Shown: positions 22,958-31,055 of the stretch, in pieces
How positions within the stretch are numbered: position 1 is the stretch's first letter
Layout: the number at the start of each line of letters is the position of its first letter
IMG/VR virus record: IMGVR_UViG_3300032268_000134
Coordinates: 1 to 44,106 of that record
Length of the DNA stretch: 44,106 nt
Origin: a virus
Direction: 5' to 3' (one strand)
The notes under the pieces: model-generated
What the model was told of the DNA's origin: nothing
The model's input: only the letters and a program-made list of their open reading frames with translations
Databases searched by the model: none
Translations under genes and position numbers: made by a program

Positions 22958-24875
22958 AACTCAGTCCCAACCCGAAAGCTTTAAGTCATTTGCTGAGAAA
23001 ATGAACCAAAAGTATGGCGGTAAACCAGCAGACCCGACTGTGGATGTCGTCAAGCCAAGAACAATTGATGAGATAACGCAGTCAGCCATTGAGCGAAACA
23101 GCAGGGAAAACCCTGGTTTCCTAGGGACGGCAGCCGATGTCGGCAAGTCACTTGCGGCTGGTACTGCCCGTGGTGCGGGTATGCTTGCAGACCTACCCAG
23201 TGACCTGACTCAACTTGTCAGTTCTGGCTCTAAGTACCTTACTGGGTACGAGACACCCAAGTTTGACACAAACTTCAGGGAGGGTGTCAGTGACCTGACT
23301 GGTGGCTTCAGTGAGCGAAAGGCGGATACCACACTTGGTCGCTACGCTGGAACGATTGGTGAGTTCATTCCTGGGGCGGTTGGTGCCGCCTTAACTGGTG
23401 GCGGCTCCTTAGTTCCAACCCTGCTGCGTGGCGCTGTTGCGCCTGCAATTGGCAGTGAATTTGCTGGGCAAATGCTTGAGGGAAGTTCAAGCCCATACGC
23501 AGAACCAGCGGCGCGTCTGGCTGGCGCTATGCTTGGCGGCTTCTCGGCAAACAAGATTGAGAACCTTGCCAGAGGGGTCATATCCCCAACTGGTGGAGCT
23601 AACGCTGCGGGGCTTGCTGAGGCCGCTCGCCTGCGTGAATTGGGTGTTCCTGTCAGTGCAGGACGAGCCACTGGAAACGCAAAGATTTTGGCGGCAGAGG
23701 CCGACACGCCCATTGGTCAGTCGATGTTTGGCGCAGCCCCAGATAGCGGGCAGGCAAAAGCATTTACTGGGGCCACGATGCGACACATCGGCTCCAATGC
23801 GGAGCTTGCCACCCCTGAAGCCTTGCTTGCGGCAAAAAACAATATTGTTGGAAAGCTTGACAGTTCAGTTGATGGGGTTGTGGTTCAGCCAACTCTAAAA
23901 ATGCTGGATGATGTTGCGGAGGCAAGGAAATATTATACGGACATGACCCCCAGAGCTGAGAAAACAGGGATGTTTTCAAACATAATCAAAGAGATGTCTA
24001 CTGGAAATCCCATTGATGCCAAGCAGCTTGTGGCCTGGAGGTCTAATCTGGGAGATGCTCTCTCAAGCAGTAATGAGGGTGTTCGGGGTAGCGCATTTAG
24101 ACTCCGCTCTGCAATTGACGATGCCATCGAAAACCAATTAAGGGCTGATGGTATCCCTGAAAAGTTTGCGCAGTGGAAAGAGGCCAGAACCCAGTACAGG
24201 AACTACCTTGCCATTCGGGATGCCGTAAAGCTCACAAAGCTTACTGGCGTGAATGGGGTCATTACACCAAAAGACCTCATGGCCGCTCTCGCCCGCCAAA
24301 GCAAGGACGAGATTGTCACTGGCCGCCGTGGGGGATTGGGCGAACTTGCAACCCTTGGTGTGAAGAACGTTACGCCGCTGCCGCCACAGGGGCGTGAGGG
24401 ATTTCTTGGCTCCACAGCTAGGGCTGCTGGGCCTCTGGCCGCAGCCGCTGGCGCTGGCTTTGGTGCGCTGCAAGGCGCTCAGTTTATGGGGCTAAGTCCT
24501 CTCCTGACCGCACTCGGTACTGGCGCTGCTGTTGCCGCCCCACTTGTCGGCGCTGCAAAATCCGCCCTTCGCGGGACAGTAATGAATCCAACGGTTCAAA
24601 AGTACCTTGAGAACCAACTGGTGAATTCCAACAGTGGCATCTCAAATCTATCAGCAGCCAAGGCCGCCGCGATGTACGGGTATCCGTCTGCAACTCAGGA
24701 TCGCCAAGAACGTAAATCGGGCGGCAGGGTGGGCAGCCACGAGGCTGAGGCAGATCGCTTGGTAATGGCCGCAGAACGTGCTAAGAAGGGCCTGAGCGCC
24801 CACACAGAGGGCCTGCTGAACACGTCCGATGATGCGGTGGCCAGCGCCCTTGAAATTGCGAACAGGAGCATCTGA
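22947..24875 (+). CDS. Internal virion / DNA-ejection type protein
   Basis: 642 aa, overlapping the previous gene by 11 nt. It has several Ala/Gly-rich hydrophobic or amphipathic segments (LGTAADVGKSLAAGTARGAG, GEFIPGAVGAALTGGGSL, PLAAAAGAGFGALQGAQFMG, ALGTGAAVAAPLVGAA) typical of pilot proteins that leave the head and line the channel through the host envelope. A helical middle (about 300-430) and a C-terminal Gly-Gly motif (RKSGGRVGSHEAEADRL) with a closing helical block ending ASALEIANRSI. No enzymatic motif. Placement after the lysozyme-like giant protein supports an ejection-complex role. Confidence 0.6.
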   Translation: METETQSQPESFKSFAEKMNQKYGGKPADPTVDVVKPRTIDEITQSAIERNSRENPGFLGTAADVGKSLAAGTARGAGMLADLPSDLTQLVSSGSKYLTGYETPKFDTNFREGVSDLTGGFSERKADTTLGRYAGTIGEFIPGAVGAALTGGGSLVPTLLRGAVAPAIGSEFAGQMLEGSSSPYAEPAARLAGAMLGGFSANKIENLARGVISPTGGANAAGLAEAARLRELGVPVSAGRATGNAKILAAEADTPIGQSMFGAAPDSGQAKAFTGATMRHIGSNAELATPEALLAAKNNIVGKLDSSVDGVVVQPTLKMLDDVAEARKYYTDMTPRAEKTGMFSNIIKEMSTGNPIDAKQLVAWRSNLGDALSSSNEGVRGSAFRLRSAIDDAIENQLRADGIPEKFAQWKEARTQYRNYLAIRDAVKLTKLTGVNGVITPKDLMAALARQSKDEIVTGRRGGLGELATLGVKNVTPLPPQGREGFLGSTARAAGPLAAAAGAGFGALQGAQFMGLSPLLTALGTGAAVAAPLVGAAKSALRGTVMNPTVQKYLENQLVNSNSGISNLSAAKAAAMYGYPSATQDRQERKSGGRVGSHEAEADRLVMAAERAKKGLSAHTEGLLNTSDDAVASALEIANRSI

Positions 24876-25927
24876 TGGCTATTACAACTACCGACAACAA
24901 GGGCCTGAATGTTATAGGAATTGGTGACTCAGGTTGGGGGCCACCGCTGAACGACAACGCTGACCTTATTGACAAGGCATTTGGGGGTTTCGCCACTATT
25001 TCTGGGACATCTGGAAGTATCACCCTGACCGCAGATCAATACCAGAACATGTCCCTGCAGTCAGACACGCCAGCGTTTCTCGCAAACGTAACCTTTGTCA
25101 TCCCCAGCGGCGTAAAGGGACAGTGGTTGGTTAAGAACCGAAGCTCAGTAAGCAACTTTGAGCTTCGCATTAAGAACGCCGCAGACGCTGGATATATAGC
25201 AATCGCAAGGGATCAAATTCAAACGGTTTACTCTAACGGAAATTCGGTCTTCCTCACATCCCCCCTGCCATTAAATGTTAGAGTTTTTACTTCAGGCACA
25301 GCGGCCACATACACCCCCACGCCAGGCACCAGAGCCTTGCGCGTGATTTGCGCGGGCGGCGGCGGTGGCGGCGGCGGTGTAGACGGTCAAGGCTCTGGCA
25401 CGGGCGCTGCCGCAGCGGGGGGCGGCTCTGGTGGTGTTGTAATTAAGTACATATCTAGCGTAGCGGCAACGTACACTTACACTGTTGGAGGCGGTGGAGC
25501 GGGTGGGGCTGCTGGGGCAAACAATGGTTCCACAGGGGGCGCGACTACGTTTACTGGCACAGGTGTATCGCTGACCGCCTCTGGGGGTGGGGGCGGAACT
25601 GGAAGGCTTGGGTCTTCATCAAACGGCGCTGGCACCAATGGGGGTGGTGGCGGAAACGCGAGCGGTGGCGATGTAAACGCAGGCGGCTCGCCTGGTACTG
25701 ATGGATACACCAGTATCAATATAAGCTCCGTGGGGAACGGTGGCCCCAGTCAGTTTGGTTCATTTGGCTCTGGCTATAGCATAAACGGTAGTTCTGGCAA
25801 CGGTAACGGCTTTGACGCAGCGGGGGCTAACGCTGGCGGAGGTGGCGCGTCCAACGTAGGGTCAACCGCAAATAATGGGGGCGGTGATGGCGCTGGCGGG
25901 TTAATTATTGTGGAGGAATTTGCATGA
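24875..25927 (+). CDS. Polyglycine-rich tail fibre or adhesin
   Basis: 350 aa. The N-terminus (TTTDNKGLNVIGIGDSGWGP ... LNDNADLIDKAFGG) is a short fibre-attachment type domain. Residues about 60-150 are beta-rich (VTFVIPSGVKGQWLVKNRSS). From about 160 to the end, more than half of the residues are Gly, in runs of 4-8 split by Ala, Asn and Ser, closing with LIIVEEFA. Such Gly runs form polyglycine-II lattices in phage adhesins such as S16 gp38, with receptor-binding loops at the tip. It overlaps both neighbours (TGATGG, ATGA). Confidence 0.75.
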   Translation: MAITTTDNKGLNVIGIGDSGWGPPLNDNADLIDKAFGGFATISGTSGSITLTADQYQNMSLQSDTPAFLANVTFVIPSGVKGQWLVKNRSSVSNFELRIKNAADAGYIAIARDQIQTVYSNGNSVFLTSPLPLNVRVFTSGTAATYTPTPGTRALRVICAGGGGGGGGVDGQGSGTGAAAAGGGSGGVVIKYISSVAATYTYTVGGGGAGGAAGANNGSTGGATTFTGTGVSLTASGGGGGTGRLGSSSNGAGTNGGGGGNASGGDVNAGGSPGTDGYTSINISSVGNGGPSQFGSFGSGYSINGSSGNGNGFDAAGANAGGGGASNVGSTANNGGGDGAGGLIIVEEFA

Positions 25928-26247
25928 GGTTTGTTCAGATTGAAGGCAGCATTGTTGTCAACGTATCTCTTGACGAGAACCGAGATGTTGCGCCAGATGG
26001 GTGGCAACAGCACGACACGGCGCAGATTGGGTGGTATTTTGACGGGGCAGAATTTGTCGCGCCAGTCAAGCCACCTGAGCCGCCGCCCACGCGGGAAGAG
26101 CAACAGGCAAACCGCCAACGGGCCTACTCAAATGAGGCTGACCCCATCGCCATGCAGATGCTGCGCGACGAGGCAACCAAGGACGAGTGGCTGGCCAAGA
26201 TTGACGAGATCAAGGCCCGCTTCCCGTACCCAGAAGAACAACCTTGA
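25924..26247 (+). CDS. Fibre-associated protein (tail fibre assembly type)
   Basis: 107 aa, starts in ATGA overlap with the polyglycine fibre gene. N-terminal beta part (FVQIEGSIVVNVSLDENRDV, GWYFDGAEFVAP), a Pro-rich linker (KPPEPPPTREEQ) and a helical C-terminus (DPIAMQMLRDEATKDEWLAK). This two-part design resembles small fibre chaperones or caps encoded right after fibres. Its last 38 nt overlap the convergent gene ending at 26210. Confidence 0.65.
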   Translation: MRFVQIEGSIVVNVSLDENRDVAPDGWQQHDTAQIGWYFDGAEFVAPVKPPEPPPTREEQQANRQRAYSNEADPIAMQMLRDEATKDEWLAKIDEIKARFPYPEEQP

Positions 26248-26530
26248 AGACTTCGCCATACTTGACCAGTTCGCAGTCAAAGCTGCCGACTGGCAAGTCC
26301 TTGGCGATAATCGCTGGGAACGTGACCCGAATGGTCGCGCTCTGCCTGCTCGTCCTGTTGGCGGTCGAGTCGCCGCCGTGGTGGAACCTGAAGGCAATAT
26401 CCCCGTAATTGTTCTTTAGAACGTCAACAAATGGGATGTCTGGCACCATGGTGCTGGGTATGATGATGTACGCCACCCGTGGGTTCTTCTCACTCTTGGT
26501 GATGGTGGCAACGGCTTTTCTCTTGCTCAT
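26210..26530 (-). CDS. Hypothetical protein, last gene of the recombination operon
   Basis: 106 aa. Basic start (MSKRKAVATITKSEK), then beta-rich sequence (RVAYIIIPSTMVPDIPFVDV, GSFDCELVKYGEVFKVVLLG). The ATG overlaps the upstream stop (ATGA at 26527-26530), showing that it belongs to the minus-strand operon; its end overlaps the convergent fibre-partner gene by 38 nt. No family recognised. Confidence 0.65.
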   Translation of the reverse strand: MSKRKAVATITKSEKNPRVAYIIIPSTMVPDIPFVDVLKNNYGDIAFRFHHGGDSTANRTSRQSATIRVTFPAIIAKDLPVGSFDCELVKYGEVFKVVLLGTGSGP

Positions 26531-26757
26531 CTGTCTGACCCCCGCACCTTGCCGATATGCATCGTGTTGAGTACGATTTCACCGTGGCTGAACAGGGTTC
26601 CGTCCTGCTTGTTGTAGAACTCCTCGACCACGACAAACTCGTTCTCATTCAGGATGTCGCTGAACTCTTCAATTGAGCCTGCAGCATGCTCACCGATGAT
26701 CTGGTGGACGCTGCCGCCACTTCGGGATGGCATATTCATGGTAATAAAAAACTTCAT
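26527..26757 (-). CDS. Small hypothetical protein
   Basis: 76 aa, acidic, with beta strands at both ends (KFFITMNMPS, EFVVVEEFYNKQDG, GEIVLNTMHIG). Start and stop both overlap neighbours by 4 nt. Function unknown; the tight coupling in the recombination operon supports that it is expressed. Confidence 0.65.
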   Translation of the reverse strand: MKFFITMNMPSRSGGSVHQIIGEHAAGSIEEFSDILNENEFVVVEEFYNKQDGTLFSHGEIVLNTMHIGKVRGSDR

Positions 26758-26990
26758 CCTGATTTCCTCTTCTTATAAATCCGCCAGACCTCATTTTCAA
26801 TGTGGGGCCGTATTGGCTCTGGCAGCCGTCTTAGGGCGTTCTGTCTCTGGGTCTTGTCCTTTAAGGACAGTATAGACATTGCCCCATCAAAAATATATTT
26901 GCTGCACACGGACTGGATCGCGGGGTCTTCATCTTCGAGCCGCACCTTCCCCGTCAACACGCGCCTTATACGTTCACTGGGCTTTAGCAT
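26754..26990 (-). CDS. Small helical protein (DUF7696-like pattern)
   Basis: 78 aa from ATG 26990, which overlaps the VRR-NUC gene end by 17 nt; an ATG at 27047 would overlap by 74 nt and is less likely. The C-terminal half, LKDKTQRQNALRRLPEPIRP ... VWRIYKKRK, is a pattern I have seen in small phage proteins beside recombination genes (DUF7696, from memory). Basic and helical. Function unknown. Confidence 0.6.
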   Translation of the reverse strand: MLKPSERIRRVLTGKVRLEDEDPAIQSVCSKYIFDGAMSILSLKDKTQRQNALRRLPEPIRPHIENEVWRIYKKRKSG

Positions 26991-27381
26991 CAAGCCACTC
27001 TTCAAATGCCTGCCATGCCGCATCAGCGCCCAGCGCCAAGCACACAAAGCACCCAGCGTCCTGCGCGGCGCGCATGTATGTCACCTGATCCTGCCCAAGC
27101 GTTGACAGCGTGTGATCCCTGCGCTTTAACTCGCACACGAAGCTGGGGTTGGATGGTATGATGATGTCGGTCGCGCCCGTGGTCATCCCCTCGCTCTTCT
27201 CCTTCGCGGCCTGAAGGTGTGTCCGTTTCCCCTCGTTTCGTGGGTGCAGCGCGACCGCGCCGTACTTTGGATGGAGCCTGCGCAGCCGAGCAAAAAAAGT
27301 GACTTGCTCAAGAGATTCCGAGGGGCATTTCCCTCGAAAGTCCATATCGCCGTACACCTTGATGTCACTTGGGACTTTCAT
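26974..27381 (-). CDS. VRR-NUC domain nuclease
   Basis: 135 aa from ATG 27381 (GAGAG upstream; upstream ATG 27393 possible). The domain runs LEQVTFFARLRRLHPKYGAV, ATDIIIPSNPSFVCELKR (the D ... ExK active site), then QDQVTYMRAAQDAGCFVCLA and FEEWL. VRR-NUC proteins are PD-(D/E)XK nucleases that cut branched or flap DNA, often as Holliday-junction resolvases in phages. Overlap with the helicase end (17 nt) couples them; joint action in recombination or replication is likely. Confidence 0.85.
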   Translation of the reverse strand: MKVPSDIKVYGDMDFRGKCPSESLEQVTFFARLRRLHPKYGAVALHPRNEGKRTHLQAAKEKSEGMTTGATDIIIPSNPSFVCELKRRDHTLSTLGQDQVTYMRAAQDAGCFVCLALGADAAWQAFEEWLDAKAQ

Positions 27382-29149
27382 CTTCTCTCTCATTATAAGC
27401 AAAGACGTTGTAGAAACCACTATTGGCATCTTTTGCATATGTAATAGTCCGTGGGGTTGCCCCATCCAAGCTGTCAAACATGGCCTTCTGCACTCTGGCC
27501 TTGTGGAAAGTTGGGTCGAGCAATATCCAGAAAGAGAATGACCTATAAGGGGTGACCACGTCAACCCTGAGAGTGGCCTTCTTAGAGTTTGAGATGTGGT
27601 TTCGCACTGACCACTCCAACACTAGGTCTGTCTGGCGGCGCGTTGGATCGCGTTTCATCTCCCTAAACTTCACGACAAGTTTGTCGTTTGGATCGACAAT
27701 CTCAGCCTTGCACTCAATGCAGTAACGCGCCGCGATGTCGTTTTCAGCGTCACAGGCGGCGCACTTCTTGAAGGCCCAGCGGTGGCTGCATTGAACCTCG
27801 TCTCCCGCCACGTTGACTGTTGAGCGGCAGCGGCGACCGTAATGGGCGGGCATCGGCCCCCACTCGGTTTGAATTGGAATGCCGTCGAGGTCTAAGAAGT
27901 GACCAAACTCGTCAATCTTGTACCCCTCGTTGTTCGGGCGGGCGGTAAACGTGTTCTCCGCATCACACAGGGGGCAGACGGCCTCCAACTCTGAGGATTC
28001 GTTGTCCGAAAGCTTCACCTTGATCTTGGGATTGAAGATGTCACCATCAGGACAGTGGCGTTCAAGGTTCTGGGCATAATCCATAATCAGGCAGTCAGAC
28101 TTGCCCTTAAAGACGCGCAGACCCCGCCCGATAATCTGTTGGAGAAGCCCCGCGCTTTCCGTGGCCCGCATTAGCGCAACAACATCAACGTGGGGGGCGT
28201 CAAACCCAGTGGTAAGCACTGACACGTTGACCAGATACTTGATCTTCTGGGCCTTGAACTGGCCGATTATCCTGTCCCGATCCACCTTCTTGGTCTTGGC
28301 AGTCACAATGGCTGATATGTGTGGTGGCAGGCTCGCCATGACCTCGTTGGCATGCTGAACCGTGGCCGCAAATATCATCACACCCCTGCGCCCAGCCGAC
28401 CGAGCCACGATGTCGGCCACGATCATGGATGTCTTCCTGCCATGCCCGTGGTATGCCGTATCAACATCAGAGGCGTTGAATTTGCCCGTGCTGTTGACCT
28501 CCATCCCCAATGTATCGTACGCATCACTGCCGATTTCGGATATGACGGGCGGTGTCAGGTACCCCATGTCGATCAGTTCGGATGCCGTGATGCGGTGTAC
28601 GCAGGCGGCAAAATACGGTGCCTTGGTCTGAGATTCGGCCACTGGGGTGCCATCCTCCCACTTGTTGAACACATAGCCTGTATTCATGCGGTATGGGGTG
28701 GCAGACAGGCCAATGACGCGCAGGTTCTCGTTGGCGCTGCGCATGGCCTCAATGATCGACTTCACCGTAGGGGTCATCCCGTGGCATTCGTCCACAATAA
28801 CGGCGGCAAACTGGTTGCCAAACCGTGAGATTGAGTTTGCCACAGTCATGGGTGTGCCAAAGACAACGGGATACCGCAGGCTTTTCTGGCCTGCGGACGC
28901 GCTGAATATAGATGCCTTTGAACCTGTCAGTTTGTACTTTTCGGAATTCTGATCCACCAGTTCGGCTGACGGGGCCAAGCACAGGATATGCTTGCCCCCA
29001 GACATTTTGTTGATCGATGCGGCCACAGCGGCAATGAGGTGGCTCTTCCCCGCCCCCGTGGCAGCCTCAATGCAACACGGGGCGCGGCTTTTCCTGACCC
29101 ACCCCATGATGGCATCGTGGGATTGCTGTTGGTATGGGCGGAGTGTCAT
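27365..29149 (-). CDS. SF2 DEAD/DEAH-box helicase with zinc-finger insert
   Basis: 594 aa from ATG 29149, in ATGA overlap with the exonuclease stop; a longer frame upstream is only antisense-like extension. Motifs: Q-motif region MTLRPYQQQSHDAI, Walker A EAATGAGKSH (about 28-37), DECH (VIVDECHG), SAT (GLSATPYR), and C-terminal helicase motifs LTTGFDAP and QIIGRGLRVFKGK. After about residue 400 follow two Cys clusters (CPLCDAENTF; CSHRWAFKKCAACDAEN, CIECKAE), which likely bind zinc. Helicases of this type serve phage replication/recombination. Coupled on both sides by 4-17 nt overlaps. Confidence 0.9.
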   Translation of the reverse strand: MTLRPYQQQSHDAIMGWVRKSRAPCCIEAATGAGKSHLIAAVAASINKMSGGKHILCLAPSAELVDQNSEKYKLTGSKASIFSASAGQKSLRYPVVFGTPMTVANSISRFGNQFAAVIVDECHGMTPTVKSIIEAMRSANENLRVIGLSATPYRMNTGYVFNKWEDGTPVAESQTKAPYFAACVHRITASELIDMGYLTPPVISEIGSDAYDTLGMEVNSTGKFNASDVDTAYHGHGRKTSMIVADIVARSAGRRGVMIFAATVQHANEVMASLPPHISAIVTAKTKKVDRDRIIGQFKAQKIKYLVNVSVLTTGFDAPHVDVVALMRATESAGLLQQIIGRGLRVFKGKSDCLIMDYAQNLERHCPDGDIFNPKIKVKLSDNESSELEAVCPLCDAENTFTARPNNEGYKIDEFGHFLDLDGIPIQTEWGPMPAHYGRRCRSTVNVAGDEVQCSHRWAFKKCAACDAENDIAARYCIECKAEIVDPNDKLVVKFREMKRDPTRRQTDLVLEWSVRNHISNSKKATLRVDVVTPYRSFSFWILLDPTFHKARVQKAMFDSLDGATPRTITYAKDANSGFYNVFAYNEREDESPK

Positions 29150-30006
29150 TTCAGCATCCAGTACGATGACGGCTTCCCGCGCCACGGTTCCAAATCCGCA
29201 TTGGGTGCTAGTTCCTTGATTGCCTTGGCGTATGAGACTGACCCAGCCTTTTCGACCTTGGTCAATTTCTTCCCGCCAAACATAGAGTTTTCTCCGCCAC
29301 ACATCTCCACGATGCTTTCCAGAAGTTCGGCCTTGCGTTCCTCGGCCCGCGCAATGGCATCCTGAAGGTCGCTGTACTCAGCCACCATCTGCAACGCGCG
29401 CGGGGTGTCGATGATGGGACGAATATCCTCAACATCGTCATCGCAGATCAACAAAAATGCCTGATAAAATGCCTCAATCTTGGGAAAATTTTCTTTGATC
29501 CACTGCTTATCAAATGGAATAAACCCTTGATCCTTTCCAAATGGAGTCCACTGCCAAAAGTGGCACATAGTCCTGCCAGTCACAAACATCTGAATTTGCA
29601 TCTGAGCGTAGTAATGTGGCTGATCATCGATTGTTTTGAATATTGGCTTTGGATCATTCCGAATGCCAAACGGGCATTTGCACTCAAACAGGCAAGTAGA
29701 GCCAACATAGCCATCTGGGCTTGCGCCTAACCAGTCATACTTTTTATGCACCACAAATCCTGCGGGTGACACTGAAAGCCCCTCATGGCGCTCAAACGCC
29801 TCGCGCGCCTCGTCTTCGTGGGTCACGCCCCACTGGGTGGCGATGTTACCCTGAAACTCGCTGGGCAGCCCCTGATAGGAGCGCACCATGCGGCGCATGG
29901 CCTCCTCGCGGGTGCAGTTGGGGTCGAGGCCAAGGATCGCCCCCACCATTGATCCTGTGACGCGACCTCTACGGGCGGCAAACCACTCTGCTGATCTTTG
30001 TTCCAT
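29146..30006 (-). CDS. YqaJ-type (lambda-exonuclease-like) recombinase exonuclease
   Basis: 286 aa from ATG 30006 (30024 is an alternative). Begins MEQRSAEWFAARRGRVTGSM, the conserved YqaJ/lambda Exo opening (W, R and the SxxG). Active site: ASPDGYVGSTCLFECKCPFG with D and ExK, followed by HYYAQMQIQMFVTGRTMCHF, the Q-rich helix. The 5'-3' exonuclease would make single-stranded tails for the annealing ATPase at 31052. A C-terminal helix (about 205-240) is extra. ATGA overlap with the helicase. Confidence 0.85.
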   Translation of the reverse strand: MEQRSAEWFAARRGRVTGSMVGAILGLDPNCTREEAMRRMVRSYQGLPSEFQGNIATQWGVTHEDEAREAFERHEGLSVSPAGFVVHKKYDWLGASPDGYVGSTCLFECKCPFGIRNDPKPIFKTIDDQPHYYAQMQIQMFVTGRTMCHFWQWTPFGKDQGFIPFDKQWIKENFPKIEAFYQAFLLICDDDVEDIRPIIDTPRALQMVAEYSDLQDAIARAEERKAELLESIVEMCGGENSMFGGKKLTKVEKAGSVSYAKAIKELAPNADLEPWRGKPSSYWMLK

Positions 30007-30007
30007 A

Positions 30008-30409
30008 TTATATCCAATTCCCATAAAGAACGCCCTGAAACAGGTCGATGCGGTCTTTTTTCTTTATTAAGTTCATCTGCTTGGCGGCGGCTGTCGCCAC
30101 CCTCCACTTTCTAAACTCGGTGTATGTGTCGACCACGATTAAATTGACCTCGCCCTTTCTGTACGTGCAGAAATTGATTTCACCATACTCATTCAGGCCC
30201 GCGCTTGATGTGTCTTGAAACCCAAGGGGAGCGAACGGATGAAGGTCTGCGTCAAGGATCACTGTATTAAGGATCACAAAGTCAACGTCGGTCCCCATTG
30301 GCGCGGGTTTGCATATTTCACGGCTGCCCGTCCTGAAGAACGGCAAACCCAATTTTGTAAGGTCTTGCAGCGCGCTGTATTCATCATATTCCATATCTAA
30401 TAAATCCAT
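30008..30409 (-). CDS. Nucleotidyltransferase-fold protein
   Basis: 133 aa. Contains FRTGSREICKPAPMGTDVDFVIL, which fits the nucleotidyltransferase signature GSR-x(n)-(S/T)D-x-D. It continues with GEVNLIVVDTYTEFRKWRVA. Phages often carry such small NTase-like proteins with unknown substrates. It is separated from the SSB-like gene by a terminator-like hairpin (30421-30442), so its expression may be attenuated; its stop is one base from the exonuclease start. Confidence 0.6.
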   Translation of the reverse strand: MDLLDMEYDEYSALQDLTKLGLPFFRTGSREICKPAPMGTDVDFVILNTVILDADLHPFAPLGFQDTSSAGLNEYGEINFCTYRKGEVNLIVVDTYTEFRKWRVATAAAKQMNLIKKKDRIDLFQGVLYGNWI

Positions 30410-30420
30410 AATGTTGGGGT

Positions 30421-30442
30421 GGGGATGCCCGAAGGCACCCCC
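30421..30442 (-). terminator. Terminator/attenuator hairpin in the minus operon
   Basis: On the minus strand GGGGGTGCC-TTCG-GGCATCCCC (30442-30421), a UUCG-capped stem with one mismatch, 10 nt after the SSB-like stop. The following sequence is ACCCCAACATTATGG, lacking a U-run. It would favour the first two genes (ATPase and SSB-like) over the distal ones. Confidence 0.5.
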
Positions 30443-30452
30443 GTCAGTTCAG

Positions 30453-31055
30453 TTAAAATGGGATTTCGTCATCCACTTTGCCCTGCGATCCACGGCCCTC
30501 TGCCGCCTTTGCCTGCGAAGACTGAAGCTTGGCAAGCTCTTCCGAACTGGTGCGTTGGGCGGCTTTAGGCGCAACCGCACCCACCCAGTTGCCTTCGATC
30601 AGCTTTCCAGTGTTGCGGTCTGTTTGCGACCAAACCATGGCCTTGATGACCATCGGCTTCATCGTTAGCGATGACGTGAGGTCGATGTCAGTCGGCATAG
30701 CACCTTTGGCGGCCAGCTTTCCACCCGCATTTGAGTCGATTGCCATAAGCATGCGCTTGGCTTTGTCGCGCTTCGCCTTGGCCTTGTCCTCTCCCTTCTT
30801 CAAAACGGATGGATCAAAGTCGTCAACCCAAAGCTTTTGGAACACCTTGCGGTTTGCAAGTTCCTCTGGCTGCAGCACAGTCCAGCGGATGCTGATGTAC
30901 TTGTCGCCATCGTCGGTGCGATCCCACTTGGCTTCATCAATGGCCGCAAGAACTTGCGTCCCTTCTGGGATCACATCAATCTTGCCGCCACCAGCGTCAA
31001 AGCTGTCAGTTGCTTCAACATCGTTGCCGTCTGACAGTTTCCAAAAATCGCTCAT
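30453..31055 (-). CDS. Single-stranded DNA-binding protein-like
   Basis: 200 aa. N-terminal OB-like beta part (about 20-70: KIDVIPEGTQVLAAIDEAKW, YISIRWTVLQPEELANRKVF), charged helix (LKKGEDKAKAKRDKAKRML), a second beta part (TSSLTMKPMVIKAMVWSQ) and a disordered tail ending in DDEIPF, the acidic hydrophobic tip typical of bacterial and phage SSBs that recruits partners. Stop overlaps nothing, but its start shares ATGA with the Sak4-like gene. It probably protects tails made by the exonuclease. Confidence 0.7.
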   Translation of the reverse strand: MSDFWKLSDGNDVEATDSFDAGGGKIDVIPEGTQVLAAIDEAKWDRTDDGDKYISIRWTVLQPEELANRKVFQKLWVDDFDPSVLKKGEDKAKAKRDKAKRMLMAIDSNAGGKLAAKGAMPTDIDLTSSLTMKPMVIKAMVWSQTDRNTGKLIEGNWVGAVAPKAAQRTSSEELAKLQSSQAKAAEGRGSQGKVDDEIPF

